Source: Bog-366 sp963722555 (GTDB taxonomy: Bacteria; Acidobacteriota; Terriglobia; UBA7540). From it: a stretch of DNA of 64,000 bases. A program made the position numbers and the translations under genes. This document shows, piece after piece, positions 45,440 through 55,000 of the stretch. Each line of letters begins with the position of its first letter. The stretch's first letter is position 1. Under the pieces are notes generated by a model. It saw only the letters and a list, made by a program, of their open reading frames with translations, searched no databases and was not told the origin of the DNA. The stretch is from positions 124,001-188,000 of the forward strand of contig CAVRNQ010000003.1 of assembly GCA_963722555.1 (NCBI GenBank), given 5' to 3'.

Positions 45440-45532
45440 TCCTAAGCTTAGGAGGGGACTCCTTTTCCTGGCCGGGCAAGATTCCCCTCCTGGTTCAGGA
45501 GGGGTGCCCGAAGGGCGGGGTGGTCGCTGATG
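45440..45532. repeat. Palindromic CCCCTCC-AGGAGGGG repeats
   Basis: Two palindromes, CCCCTCCTAAGCTTAGGAGG and CCCCTCCTGGTTCAGGAGGG, with a trailing GGGCGGGGTGGTC. Related copies occur near 22841, 30891, 36168 and 50955. Confidence 0.65.
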
Positions 45533-45569
45533 ACTTCGGCAATGCACCACTACCAGGCACGCGTAAGCC

Positions 45570-45599
45570 TTGCCGGTATACGCCCTACTCCTCTATAAT
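45570..45599 (+). promoter_or_regulatory. Candidate sigma-70 promoter for the PpiD/SurA-like gene
   Basis: TTGCCG at 45570-45575, an 18-base spacer, consensus TATAAT at 45594-45599, 32 bases before the start codon. Confidence 0.55.
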
Positions 45600-45631
45600 A
45601 GAAAGGTTCTGGCCAATCCGCAGGAGTCATC

Positions 45632-47569
45632 ATGTATCGATTCTTCCGCAAGAACCGTGAGGCAGTGAAGAAGTACCTGCTGATTTTCTTCCTCAGCATT
45701 GTATCCTTCGGCATGGTGATCACGCTGATGCCCCTCGGGGGGGGAGGAGATACGAGCCGCGCCGAGGTGAACGTGCTGGCCTCGGTGGGTGGGTACAACA
45801 TCACCGCGCAGGAACTTTCCCAATCCATTCGCACCCGTTTTCAGAACTCGCAATACGGCTACGACTCGCGCCTGGTGCCGCTCGTCGCGGGCAGCGTTCT
45901 CGACGATATGGTGATCCAGCATGCCCTGGTCGCGCAGGCCAGGAAACTCGGCGTGGACGTCTCCGATCAGGAAGTCTTCGCGACCCTGCGCAACATTCCC
46001 TGGCTCTATCCGGGGGGGACTTTTGTGGGGGCGGACCGCGCCACTGAACTGGTGCAGCAGCAGACCGGCATGACCCTGGGCCAGTTTGAGATTCTGCTCC
46101 GCCAGAGCCTGCTTCTGGAGAAAGTCCGCAGCATCGTCTCGGACGGGGTGCAGGCGACGCCCGCGGACCTGCTCACCGAGTTCCGCCATCGCAACGCCAA
46201 GGCCCAGATCGACTACGTGCTCTTTGACCCCAGCCAGCTTATCAAAGAAATCAAGGTGACGCCGGAAGGCTTGAGCGCGTACTTCCAGAAAGATCCCGCG
46301 CGTTACAAGCTTCCCGAACAGCGCCAGGTGCGCTACGTGCTGCTTGACCCGGAGCAAGTGCGCGCGCAGGTGAAGATCGACGAGGCGGAATTGCGCCAGT
46401 CCTATGCCCAGCACCTCTCGGATTACCGTGTGTCCGACCGCGTGAAAGTGGCGCACATTCTCTTCAAGACCACGGGCAAGACGGCCGCAGAGATTGCGAC
46501 CATCGAGAAGACGGCTGCCGATGTGCTGAACCAGATCCGGGTGGGCGGCAACTTCGCGGAGCTGGCCAAGAAATACTCCGAAGATACCAGCGCCCAGCAG
46601 GGCGGCGAAATCGGCTGGATCGTGCGCGGCCAGACGGTGAAGGAATTTGAAGATACGGCGTTTTCAATGAAACCCGGCGCGGTGAGTGGACTCATCAAAA
46701 CGATTTACGGCATCCACATCCTCAAGCTCGAGGAGAAGCAGAATGCGCACCTGCAGTCCTTCGACGAGGTGAAGGATTCCATCCGCGCCGAGCTCGAAAA
46801 GGAGCGACTCGCAGACGCGCAGGAGAAGCTGGCCGACCAGCTCCAGACCCAGCTTAAGGCGGATCCCCAGCAGTTTGAGGCCACCGTTCGCAAGGCGGGA
46901 CTGGAACCCAAGGAGTCGCCCCTCTTCAAATATGCCCAGGCCGTGCCGGACCTCGGCAATGCCGACGCTTTTGAGAACCTAGCCTTCCAGCTCCGCGCGG
47001 GCGAAGTGGGTGCGCCCATTTCGGTCCCCAAGGGAGCGGCGATTATCCAACTGGCACAGGTGGTTCCCGAGCACACGCCCACCCTCGACGAAGTGCGCGC
47101 GCGCGTGGAGGAGGACTATCGCCACGACCAGGCGAACGTGCTTGCCGCTGATAAGGCCAAGCAACTTGCCCAGCAGGCGAAGACCACGGACTTCAACAAG
47201 GCGGCGAAAGCCGCGGGCTTCGCGGCCAAGCAGAGCAAGGACTTCAGCCAGTCGGAATACGTGGAGGGCGTGGGCAACGGCAGTACGCTTGCCGCGGCCT
47301 TTACGCTCGACCCCGGGAAGACCAGTGAGGTCGTTTCACTCGGCGCCAACAGCGTGGTGTTCCGCGTGGTCTCTCATACTCCCGCCCATGATGCCGATTT
47401 CCCCGCGCAACGCGACCAGATCCGCGAAGAGTTGCTCGACCAGAAGCGCAATCTGGCGTTTGAGATTTACCGCCAGAACCTGCGGCAGCAACTCCTGCGC
47501 AGCGGCGAGCTGAAGATGAACGACGCGGCCATGAAACAGTTCCTCGCCTCCTACGAGAACAAGCAGTAA
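45632..47569 (+). CDS. Membrane-anchored peptidyl-prolyl isomerase (PpiD/SurA-like)
   Basis: 645 residues: an N-terminal membrane anchor (YLLIFFLSIVSFGMVITLM, about 15-33), a SurA_N-type chaperone domain (about 45-250), a parvulin domain (about 270-370; VKVAHILFKT, FAELAKKYSEDTSAQQGGEIG, GIHILKLEE) and a C-terminal chaperone part. It resembles PpiD: a single inner-membrane anchor facing the periplasm, assisting folding of exported proteins. A good TATAAT promoter is 32 bases upstream. Confidence 0.88.
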   Translation: MYRFFRKNREAVKKYLLIFFLSIVSFGMVITLMPLGGGGDTSRAEVNVLASVGGYNITAQELSQSIRTRFQNSQYGYDSRLVPLVAGSVLDDMVIQHALVAQARKLGVDVSDQEVFATLRNIPWLYPGGTFVGADRATELVQQQTGMTLGQFEILLRQSLLLEKVRSIVSDGVQATPADLLTEFRHRNAKAQIDYVLFDPSQLIKEIKVTPEGLSAYFQKDPARYKLPEQRQVRYVLLDPEQVRAQVKIDEAELRQSYAQHLSDYRVSDRVKVAHILFKTTGKTAAEIATIEKTAADVLNQIRVGGNFAELAKKYSEDTSAQQGGEIGWIVRGQTVKEFEDTAFSMKPGAVSGLIKTIYGIHILKLEEKQNAHLQSFDEVKDSIRAELEKERLADAQEKLADQLQTQLKADPQQFEATVRKAGLEPKESPLFKYAQAVPDLGNADAFENLAFQLRAGEVGAPISVPKGAAIIQLAQVVPEHTPTLDEVRARVEEDYRHDQANVLAADKAKQLAQQAKTTDFNKAAKAAGFAAKQSKDFSQSEYVEGVGNGSTLAAAFTLDPGKTSEVVSLGANSVVFRVVSHTPAHDADFPAQRDQIREELLDQKRNLAFEIYRQNLRQQLLRSGELKMNDAAMKQFLASYENKQ

Positions 47570-47599
47570 GGCCGGCCGGCTTCGTCCGAGCCATGGCCG

Positions 47600-47675
47600 T
47601 GGGTGGCGCCGACATTGCCTTTTATGTTGGCGCCCGGGCGCATACATAAAGGACAATGTATGCGCCACCCGCGAC
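47600..47675. repeat. REP-like hairpin (GCGCATACAT family), copy 1
   Basis: GGGTGGCGCC ... GGGCGCATACATAAAGG and CAATGTATGCGCCACCC form nested inverted repeats. A related element lies at about 62088-62226. Confidence 0.6.
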
Positions 47676-47686
47676 CCAAACGAGGC

Positions 47687-47786
47687 TCTCCGTGTCCTCT
47701 GCGGCCAGAAAGACTCAACACGGAGGTCACGGAGAGACTCCGTGGGCTCTGTGTTAAGTCTTGAGAAGCACAGAGGACACGGAGGC
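47687..47786. repeat. Inverted repeat (CTCCGTG family)
   Basis: TCTCCGTGTCCTCTG at 47687-47701 faces CACAGAGGACACGGAGG at 47769-47785, with further CACGGAG units inside. It could fold as a long stem upstream of galT. Confidence 0.65.
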
Positions 47787-47942
47787 GCGGGAACAGAGGT
47801 CAACTATTATCTTAGCGCATATGGGGGCAAGCCCCGGCCCTACAACCCCCCGCATGTTTGGTTGAGGCCGCCAGCGAGCGCGGATCCCTCCCCGTACCAA
47901 CTCTCCCCGCGATGTTATAAAATGCGCCCAGGGAGAACTGCC

Positions 47943-48941
47943 ATGCCTGAGTTGCGCCACAACATTCTGACTCGCGAGTGGGTGATCATCGCCACGGAGC
48001 GCGCCAAGCGCCCGGAGGATTTTGTCAAAAAGAAAAAGGAAAAGAAGCCCCTCCCCACCTTTGTCCCCACCTGCCCGTTCTGCCCGGGGAACGAAAAGCT
48101 GACGCCGCCGGAGACTTACGTCGTGCCCGGCGATTCGGGGTGGCGGGTGCGCGTCACGCCCAACAAGTTCCCGGCGCTTTCGTACCAGGGCGAACGCCGG
48201 CGCTCGATTCAGGGCATCCGGCGGACCGTGACGGGCGTGGGCATCCATGAAATCATCGTGGACACACCCGACCACAGCAAGACGACGGCGCTGCTGGATG
48301 ACGCGCAGGTTGAGATCATCATTCAAACCTACCTCGACCGCTTTACCTTCGCCTCGCGCGACCCCCGCATCGAGCAGGTGACGCTGTTCAAGAATCACGG
48401 TGAGGCCGCGGGAACCTCGCTCGAACACACCCACTCGCAGATGGTTGCCGCCCCCGTCATCACCGCCCAGCTTCGCGACCGGTTCATCAACGCGCTCCAG
48501 CATTTCGACGAGTTCGGGGAGTGCATCTACTGCCACGTGCTCGATCAGGAGCTGAGGGAAGGCACGCGCATCGTGTACGAGTCCGAACACTTTGTGGCCT
48601 TCGTGCAGTTCGCGGCGCTCACACCTTTTTCCATGCTCATCATGCCGCGCCGTCATATGGCGTGCTTTTCGGAGATCAAAGACGCCGAAGCGGTTGACCT
48701 GGCGCACAATCTGCGCCGCACCCTCGCCAAGCTCTATCGCGGGCTCGACGATCCGGATTTCAACTACACCATCCGTACCGCCCCCTCGGAATATGTGGGG
48801 GTGAGGTACGTTCACTGGTACGTGAGCATCATTCCCCGCCTCACCAAGATGGCGGGCTTCGAGCTCGGCTCCGGCATGTTCATCAACGTGTCGCTGCCGG
48901 AAGAGAACGCCAGCTTCCTGCGGGGAGTGAAAGTAGAGTGA
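47943..48941 (+). CDS. galT: Galactose-1-phosphate uridylyltransferase
   Basis: 332 residues from the ATG at 47943 with GGGAG upstream; an extended frame before it is not protein-like. Transfers UMP between UDP-glucose and galactose 1-phosphate (Leloir pathway), through a histidine intermediate. Metal ligands CPFC at 44-47 and the active-site HTHSQ at 162-166 (H164 the nucleophile position) are present; the usual HPHGQ is HTHSQ here, so ADP-sulfurylase-like or related nucleotidyltransferase activity cannot be ruled out. A TATAAA sits about 25 bases upstream. Its last 70 bases are duplicated 960 bases downstream. Confidence 0.9.
   Translation: MPELRHNILTREWVIIATERAKRPEDFVKKKKEKKPLPTFVPTCPFCPGNEKLTPPETYVVPGDSGWRVRVTPNKFPALSYQGERRRSIQGIRRTVTGVGIHEIIVDTPDHSKTTALLDDAQVEIIIQTYLDRFTFASRDPRIEQVTLFKNHGEAAGTSLEHTHSQMVAAPVITAQLRDRFINALQHFDEFGECIYCHVLDQELREGTRIVYESEHFVAFVQFAALTPFSMLIMPRRHMACFSEIKDAEAVDLAHNLRRTLAKLYRGLDDPDFNYTIRTAPSEYVGVRYVHWYVSIIPRLTKMAGFELGSGMFINVSLPEENASFLRGVKVE
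48858..48927. repeat. 70-bp direct repeat, copy 1 (3' end of galT)
   Basis: Matches 49818-49887 at 68 of 70 positions, exactly 960 bases apart. This copy is coding. Confidence 0.9.
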
Positions 48942-48950
48942 GGCAGGTAG

Positions 48951-48986
48951 CCACGACGAGCGATTTCTTAGTCGTGGGCTTTTTTT
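48951..48986 (+). terminator. REP hairpin acting as probable galT terminator
   Basis: CCACGAC pairs with GTCGTGG, then GC and a run of seven T, 10 bases after the galT stop. It belongs to the GGTAGCCACG...CGTGGGCTTTT REP family that flanks the RAYT gene. Confidence 0.65.
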
Positions 48987-49023
48987 GTAGCGCCGGTGTC
49001 CCCACCGGCGTTTTAGAAGACGA

Positions 49024-49067
49024 CGAACCCACGGCAAATCTGAAAAACGGTTTTGCCGTGGCTACCG
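49024..49067. repeat. REP hairpin (CCACGGCAAA family), copy 1
   Basis: CCCACGGCAAA pairs with TTTTGCCGTGG, ending GCTACC, in inverted orientation to the hairpin at 48946-48986. The pair is repeated at 49723-49815 on the other side of the ORF6N gene. Confidence 0.8.
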
Positions 49068-49592
49068 CTTTGCCGGAGTTGTGAACCCAATGCGTCGCGG
49101 AGGGCGTCTGGAAGTTTCAATCAAACTGCGGATGGCGTCAAAGACGGCGGTGATTTGCGTGTCATGCCTCTGGTACTTTCTTTCCAACTTTTCCAGCTTT
49201 CGCAGAATGTCCCTGTGGGTCGCCAGCATCTCCCGCAGCTTTACGAAAGCGCGCATGATGACGATGTTCACCAACACTGCCCGCTGGGACTTAAGGACAC
49301 TGGACAGCATCGCCACGCCTTGTTCGGTGAAAGCGTAGGGCGGAGTCCGTCGTCCCCCTCGGCCCTTTGCTCTTACAGATTGCAAGGTCAAATACTTCAT
49401 CTCCTCCGCGCTCAACTGAAACATGAAGTCTTCGGGAAAGCGTAGCTTGTTACGGCGCACGCCCAAGTTCAAGTTGCCGGTAGTAACACCATAGAGTTCG
49501 GCGAGGTCCTGGTCGAGCATCACCTTCTGTCCACGAACGAGATATATCCGCCGTTCAATCACTTCGAGCGGCACGACCAGATTCTCAGTCAT
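49062..49592 (-). CDS. ORF6N (KilA-N-like) domain DNA-binding protein
   Basis: 176 residues. Residues 5-95 carry the ORF6N domain (VIERRIYLVRGQKVMLDQDL, AELYGVTTGNLN, FPEDFMFQLSAEEM, TPPYAFTEQGVAML), known from phage antirepressors and from small genes of mobile origin; the tail is a helical coil (about 115-155). GGAAAGG lies before the ATG at 49592, chosen over a longer frame. The gene's 3' end overlaps a REP hairpin, and it sits within a 960-base duplicated block, as a cargo-like gene. Confidence 0.88.
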   Translation of the reverse strand: MTENLVVPLEVIERRIYLVRGQKVMLDQDLAELYGVTTGNLNLGVRRNKLRFPEDFMFQLSAEEMKYLTLQSVRAKGRGGRRTPPYAFTEQGVAMLSSVLKSQRAVLVNIVIMRAFVKLREMLATHRDILRKLEKLERKYQRHDTQITAVFDAIRSLIETSRRPPRRIGFTTPAKR

Positions 49593-49727
49593 CGGCCTTT
49601 CCTGCTGTTGCCTCCGAGGCTTTTCTTCAAGCAATTACAAATTATGAACTCTGAATTGTCAGACTATAGCCGACGCGGTTGTTTTATAATTCATAATTCA
49701 GAAACACGTCAAGAAAAAAGCTGGTAG

Positions 49728-49762
49728 CCACGACGAGCGATTTCTTCGTCGTGGGCTTTTTC
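49728..49762. repeat. REP hairpin (GGTAGCCACG family), copy 2
   Basis: Same stem as 48951-48986 (CCACGAC ... GTCGTGG, GC, T6). It is followed by the partner hairpin at 49773-49815. Confidence 0.8.
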
Positions 49763-49772
49763 CATGGGTTGA

Positions 49773-49815
49773 CGAACCCACGGCAATTCTGAAAAACGGA
49801 TTTGCCGTGGCTACC
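49773..49815. repeat. REP hairpin (CCACGGCAAA family), copy 2
   Basis: CCCACGGCAATTCTGAAAAA then TTTGCCGTGG, ending GCTACC; almost identical to 49024-49067. Confidence 0.8.
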
Positions 49816-49817
49816 AA

Positions 49818-49887
49818 TTCGAGCTCGGCTCCGGCATGTTCATCAACGTGTCGCTGCCGGAAGAGAACCCCAGCTTCCCGCGGGGAG
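49818..49887. pseudogene. galT: Relic of the galT 3' end (70-bp direct repeat, copy 2)
   Basis: Duplicate of 48858-48927 with two substitutions. No stop codon or upstream galT remains, so it is a non-functional fragment left by a duplication or recombination. Confidence 0.85.
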
Positions 49888-49919
49888 CTTGTTCATGCGC
49901 CACCTGCCGCCACGAAACC

Positions 49920-49948
49920 TTCGCCGGGCACGGAACCGGAGTTATAAT
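49920..49948 (+). promoter_or_regulatory. Candidate promoter for the TAT-exported isomerase-like gene
   Basis: TTCGCC at 49920-49925, 17 bases, consensus TATAAT at 49943-49948. The start codon is 52 bases further on, with AAGGAGG 7 bases before it. Confidence 0.5.
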
Positions 49949-50000
49949 AGGCACGCTTTCCTGAGGACATTCTCTCGGCCCTCACCAAAAAGGAGGAAAA

Positions 50001-50948
50001 ATGATTCGTCGTGATTTCTTGACTCGCCTGGCCGGAGGCGCCGCTGCCGCGGGCTTGCTGCGGGGCGGAAGTGCGCTCGCCCAGGCCACGCCGGGGCACG
50101 CCTCGGCTACCAGCGCCGCCGCCAAGCTGGAACGTATTTCAATTTCCACTTGGAGCCTTCATAACTACTTCCAGTCAACGCGCGAAAAGGAATTCAACCT
50201 GCCCGGCCCCATGCTCGCCCTGCTGGATTTTCCCGAGTTGATCGTCAACAAGTACAAGGTGCATCACTTCGAATTCTGCACCCCGCACTTTGCTTCTTCC
50301 GACCCGAGCTATCTGCAGGAGATCAAGAGCCGGCTGGTCCACACCCGGTCGACGGTTGTGAACATGCCCGTGGACCTTGAGGAGTTGTGGGACCAGGGTG
50401 GGCTTTCCGATCCCGACAAGGGAAAGCGCGATTTTGCCATTAATGCCTACAAGAAATGGATCGACGTGGCGCACTTCCTGGGCGTGAAATCCGTGCGCTG
50501 CGACCCCGGCACGATGGACCCCAAGAACCTGGAACGGACCGCCGAATCTTACAAGGCGCTGGTGAATTTCGCGGCGCCCAAGGACGTGCACGTGATCATC
50601 GAGAATCACGGCGGGGTAGGCTCCGAGCACCCGGAAGAACTGGTGAACCTCTTCAAGCTGGTGGGCCTCTCGCACGTGGGCGCGCTGCCCGATATGGGCA
50701 ACTTCCCGGATGAGGCGACGCGCGAAAAGGGGTTGGCCCTGCTCTACCCGTACGCGAAGGTCGTGACCCACGCCAAGGGACTTGACATCGGCGCGGACGG
50801 CGTCGAGAAGAAATACGATTTCCCCAAGGCCATCGAGATTTCGAAGAAGGCGGGCTTCAAGGGAATCTATTCGATTGAATACGAGGGCGAGGGCGACCCC
50901 TACGTCGGCATCCAGAAGACCCTGGATGAATTGCTGAAGTATTTGTGA
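50001..50948 (+). CDS. TAT-exported sugar phosphate isomerase/epimerase-like TIM-barrel protein
   Basis: 315 residues with a twin-arginine signal (MIRRDFLTRLAGGAAAAGLL, cleavage near ALAQA). The mature part is a xylose-isomerase-like TIM barrel with metal-site segments VIIENHGG (Glu), ALPDMGNF (Asp), VVTHAKGLD (His) and GIYSIEYEGEGDP (Glu). Such exported barrels are common in acidobacteria and planctomycetes and probably act on sugars or polyols; the substrate is unknown. AAGGAGG precedes the ATG, and a TATAAT box lies upstream. It is followed by a strong terminator hairpin. Confidence 0.88.
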   Translation: MIRRDFLTRLAGGAAAAGLLRGGSALAQATPGHASATSAAAKLERISISTWSLHNYFQSTREKEFNLPGPMLALLDFPELIVNKYKVHHFEFCTPHFASSDPSYLQEIKSRLVHTRSTVVNMPVDLEELWDQGGLSDPDKGKRDFAINAYKKWIDVAHFLGVKSVRCDPGTMDPKNLERTAESYKALVNFAAPKDVHVIIENHGGVGSEHPEELVNLFKLVGLSHVGALPDMGNFPDEATREKGLALLYPYAKVVTHAKGLDIGADGVEKKYDFPKAIEISKKAGFKGIYSIEYEGEGDPYVGIQKTLDELLKYL

Positions 50949-51003
50949 GCAAGGTCCCCTCCTGGTTCAGGAGGGGGTCAGGGGGTGGTCGAGCCAGCGT
51001 AGC

Positions 51004-51034
51004 GCGGACCTGTCGTTTAGGTCCGCGGCTTTTT
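51004..51034 (+). terminator. Rho-independent terminator-like REP hairpin
   Basis: GCGGACCT pairs perfectly with AGGTCCGC around a 7-base loop, then GGC and TTTTT; 55 bases after the stop of the isomerase-like gene. Same family as 30345 and 30615. Confidence 0.65.
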
Positions 51035-51100
51035 GTCGTCAATGAGGGAAGAACCGCGAGCCTCCAAAATAGGTCCGGGCCACTCGCTCAGGATACTGGA

Positions 51101-51571
51101 ATGCGGGCCATGCCACGCACCGATGCCATCCTCTTCCTGGCGCTTTGGTTGGGCTTCTCAGCCGTGTTGCCTGCGCAGGACAAGGCCGGGGCGGGCCAAG
51201 CGACGCCCGCCACTCCCGCACCGCAACACGGTGCGAAAATCGAGGCTCATCCGCATCGTTTCTGGGACCCCGAGAACGCCTGGCTATTTACCGGAGTGGG
51301 CGCCGGGCGCATGCTCGACTATGCTTCCACGCGGCATTTTCGCGGCCAGGGCAACGACGAATGGCTGCTGACCAACTCCGTCGTCGATAACCGGCCGCTC
51401 TTTGTGGGGATTGAGCTGGCGGGCACGGCGGCGTCGATCGGCGTATCCTATCTCTTTCATCGCACGGGCCACCATCGTGCCGAGCGTTGGATTTCCATCG
51501 TGCACATCGGTGTGGCCGCGGGCGGGTCGATTCACAACTACGCTCTGACCCCACCTGTGCCAACCCATTGA
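51101..51571 (+). CDS. Hypothetical exported or membrane protein
   Basis: 156 residues from the ATG at 51101: a signal segment (AILFLALWLGFSAVLPAQ), a Pro/Ala-rich linker, then WLFTGVGAGRMLDYASTRHF and two possible helices (LFVGIELAGTAASIGVSYLF, WISIVHIGVAAGGSIHNYAL). No family was recognised. The longer open frame upstream overlaps the terminator hairpin and is not credible. Confidence 0.65.
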   Translation: MRAMPRTDAILFLALWLGFSAVLPAQDKAGAGQATPATPAPQHGAKIEAHPHRFWDPENAWLFTGVGAGRMLDYASTRHFRGQGNDEWLLTNSVVDNRPLFVGIELAGTAASIGVSYLFHRTGHHRAERWISIVHIGVAAGGSIHNYALTPPVPTH

Positions 51572-51694
51572 TTCTCGGCTTTTGGTTCAGCCCTCGCCCT
51601 AATCCCCGCAGGGGATCGAGTGCCTGCAAGTTTTCCCGCGGCCTGCTGGGACCCACCCCAAATCAGGATGAACCTGTGAAAGATTAAACAATTT

Positions 51695-51780
51695 CACGCA
51701 AAGATGCCAAGGCGCAAAGACTCGCAAAGAATAACTGGTTTGTTCTCTTTGCGCCCTCTGCGACTTTGCGCCTTTGCGTG
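51695..51780. repeat. Inverted repeat (CGCAAAG family)
   Basis: CACGCAAAG...GGCGCAAAGACTCGCAAAG (51695-51730) faces CTTTGCGCC...CTTTGCGCCTTTGCGTG (51744-51780), a long imperfect stem. The remainder of 51572-52071 shows no further gene or recognised RNA; I looked for c-di-GMP and cobalamin riboswitch motifs and did not find them. Confidence 0.6.
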
Positions 51781-52071
51781 GAATGCCTTTGCTCGTTCAG
51801 GGATTTCTTCACAGCTTCAGGATGCCGCAGGCGCCGGCTTGCCCAACCGGAGAAAACCCAGTGGTTTCCGTCAAGTTCTCGCGCGTTCTGCCGAAAACAT
51901 AGAGGAGGGCCTCATGGGCCAGACGGGGGACTTCCTGTCTTTGAAGCTTGTTTCCCCCCGATGGGCTGCAGCTCCTGTGATGGAACCGGCAGTCTGCCGG
52001 AATGCGCCTGGAAGCGCCACGCCTCGGCACCCAGCGCCCGGCGACCGGACTCCCGCCGGTTGGGTGAGCTG

Positions 52072-55000
52072 ATGACAACCAAGCAAGGAAGCCTCGCTGA
52101 GGCAACGCCTATGCGGTCGGCGCCAAGGTCTTTTGTTATTCTCTCGCTCACCTTCTTGTGCCTGGGGCTCACGTATGCGTGGGGGCAGCAACCCGGGGCC
52201 CCTGTGGTCCCACCTTCCCTTCCCCTCCTGACGCGAGCAGGTGACATTCGCGCGCTTTCTGCCAAACAAGCGAATCTCGGCTATCCGGTCCGGCTGCGGG
52301 CGGTAGTTACCTACTACGACGCGGCAAGGCCGATGCTCTTTGTGCAAGACCAGACGGGCGGCATTTGGGTGGATGTGCCGCGGGAGGATTTGCATCTCGA
52401 GACGGGCAAGCTTGTGGAAGTTGAGGGAGTCAGCGACCGTGGGTACTTTGCGAACCAGATCGAGAGACCGAAGGTCCGAATCCTGGGCCGCGCGCCGCTA
52501 CCCCCGCCGCTACGACCTCCCTATGAGCAATTGGCTCTGGGGCGGGCAGATAGCCAGTGGGTTGAGATCGAAGGCATTGTCCGTTCCGCCGAAGTCGATC
52601 CGGAGTTCCGGAACCTTGTGCTCGCTGTCGCCTTGGGAGCGGGCCGGGTCGTGGTGCGAGTTCCGCGTTACCGCGAGAGTGCGCCGCGGGAATTAATTGA
52701 TTCCAAGGTGCTGGTCCGGGGCGCTTGTGGCGGCATGTTCAATGAAAAACAGCGGCTCGTGGGCGTTATCGTCTACAGTCCAGACCTCACCTCCGTCCGT
52801 GTCACCGAGCCTGGCCCACCCACGGCCGAAGTCCCGCCCATCGATTCTCTGGGTGACCTCATGCGTCTGAGCCTGCGGGCCACCTCCGGCCACCGGGTAA
52901 AGGTCCGCGGCGTGGTCACGCTGCAGCAGCCTTTCCGCTCGCTGTACATCAGGGATGCCACGGACAGTCTTCGGATAGAGACGAACCAGCAGACCGCCGT
53001 TCAGCCTGGCGACATCGTTGAAGTGTTGGGGTTTCCGGCGTTGGGTGAGGGCTCACAAAAGCTCGAGGACGCTGTATTCCGCAAGGTCGGCCAAGGTCCC
53101 CCTCCCGTGCCGGCTGACATCGGCGCGTCGGAGGTATTGCAGGCGGACAAGGATGGAGCCCTGGTGCGGCTGGAGGGCTGGGTGTTCGACTTGGCGACGG
53201 AAGGCAGCCTCCCCGCGCTGGTGGTGGAATCGGGCCGGGTGGCGTTTCAAGCCAGGGTTCTTGGCTCCGAGGCGAAAGCGGCGCTGGCCCGTCTGCCGCG
53301 GGGAAGCCGCGTGCGGGTTACAGGGATTTGTGAAGTGCAATGGGGTGAAAACGGCTCGCCCCAGGCATTTCGGTTACTGGTGGGCTCGCCCGCCGAGGTG
53401 GTGCTGCTGGAGAAGGCTTCCTGGTGGACCCTGGATCAGGCACGCTGGGCGATGGGTCTAATGGGCGTCCTGATGCTCGCCACGGCAGCCTGGGTGTTGA
53501 TCCTGCGGCGGCAAGTGGGGGCCAAGACGCGGGAGATCCGGGAATGGCTGCGGCGCGAGGCGGCCCTGACGGAACGTTTCCGCGACCTGCTCGAAAACGC
53601 TATCGACATGGTCTATACCCGCGATCTGGAGGGGAACTTCACCTCCTGGAACAATACGGCTGAGAAGGTCCTGGGCTACACCCGGGCAGAAGCACTGGGC
53701 ATGAACCTTGCGCAGATCATTGCCCCCGAATGCCAGGACGTGGTGCGCCAGGCGCTCGCCCAAACCATGCAGGGACAACCGTTTGAAGCGGCTGAAACCG
53801 AGGTTATTACGAAGTACGGCACCCGCCTCACCGTGGAGGTTCGCGGGCGGCTGCTCTACGAGAACGGGAAGCCGGTAGAGGTACAGGGCATTGCCCGTAA
53901 TGTGACGGAGCGGAAGCGCGCGGAGAAAGCCCTGCAGGAAAGTGAGTCCAGGCTCCAGGCCATCTTCAATTCCGTGCAAACCGGAATCTTCGTCATTGAT
54001 GCTGAGACGCACCGCATCGTTGACGCCAACCCAGTGGCCCTGGACTTGGTCGAGCAGCCGCGCGACGTCGTAGTGGGCGCGGTGTGCCACAAGTTCGTCT
54101 GCCCAGCAAACGAAGGGTTCTGTCCGGTTACAGATCTTGGGCAGAGGGTGGACAACTCCGAGCGCGTCCTGCTGACCGCTACGGGTCAGCAGCGGGCGAT
54201 CATCAAGACGGTGGTGCCCGTGGTCATTGCCGGCCGCAAACATCTGCTGGAGAACTTCATCGATATTACCGCGCGCCAGCACGCGGAGGAAGCGCTGCAA
54301 GAAAGCGAGGAGCGCTTCCGCAGCCTCGTCGAGAACTCCACCGTCGGCATCTACCGCACCACTCCCGAGGGCCGCATCATCATGTCGAATCCCGCCCTCA
54401 TCAGGATGTTGGGCTACGAGAGCCTGGAAGAGTTGATCGCTCGCAACCTCGAGGAGGTGGGGTTCGAGCCGAGCTACCCGCGGCGGGTGTTTCGCGAACG
54501 CATGGAGCGAGACGGTGAAGTCATAGGTTTGGAAGCGGTTTGGACAAGGCGGGATGGGTCTGTGATCTTCGTGCGGGAAAGCGCCCGCGTCGTTCGGGCC
54601 GATGTCGGACAGGAGGTGTACTACGACGGAATCGTGGAAGACATCACGGAACGCAAGCGCGCGGAGGAGGCGCTGCGGCAGAGCGAGGAGAAGCACCGCT
54701 CGATCGTTTTGAATATCCCCGAAGTCGTCTGGACGGTCGATTCCGAGGGCCATTTCGCGTTTATCAGCCCCAATATCGAAAGGTTAGCCGGGTTTACCGC
54801 TGAGGAAGTCTACCAGACCGGCATCCGTCTCTTCTTCGGGTCCATCCACGCGGAAGACCAGCCAAGACTGAAAGCAGCCTTCGCGGCTCTCTTCAGCACC
54901 GGACAGAGATATGACGTGGAGTGCCGGGCCCGGCGCAAGGATGGGGAATGGATCTGGGTGCACGATCGGGCCGTGGCAACCTACGAGAAAGACGGCGTCC

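Noticed and set aside
51830..52071. Riboswitch in front of the large sensor kinase
   Set aside because: Several small GC hairpins exist, but none of the conserved GEMM, cobalamin or other core motifs I know could be matched.
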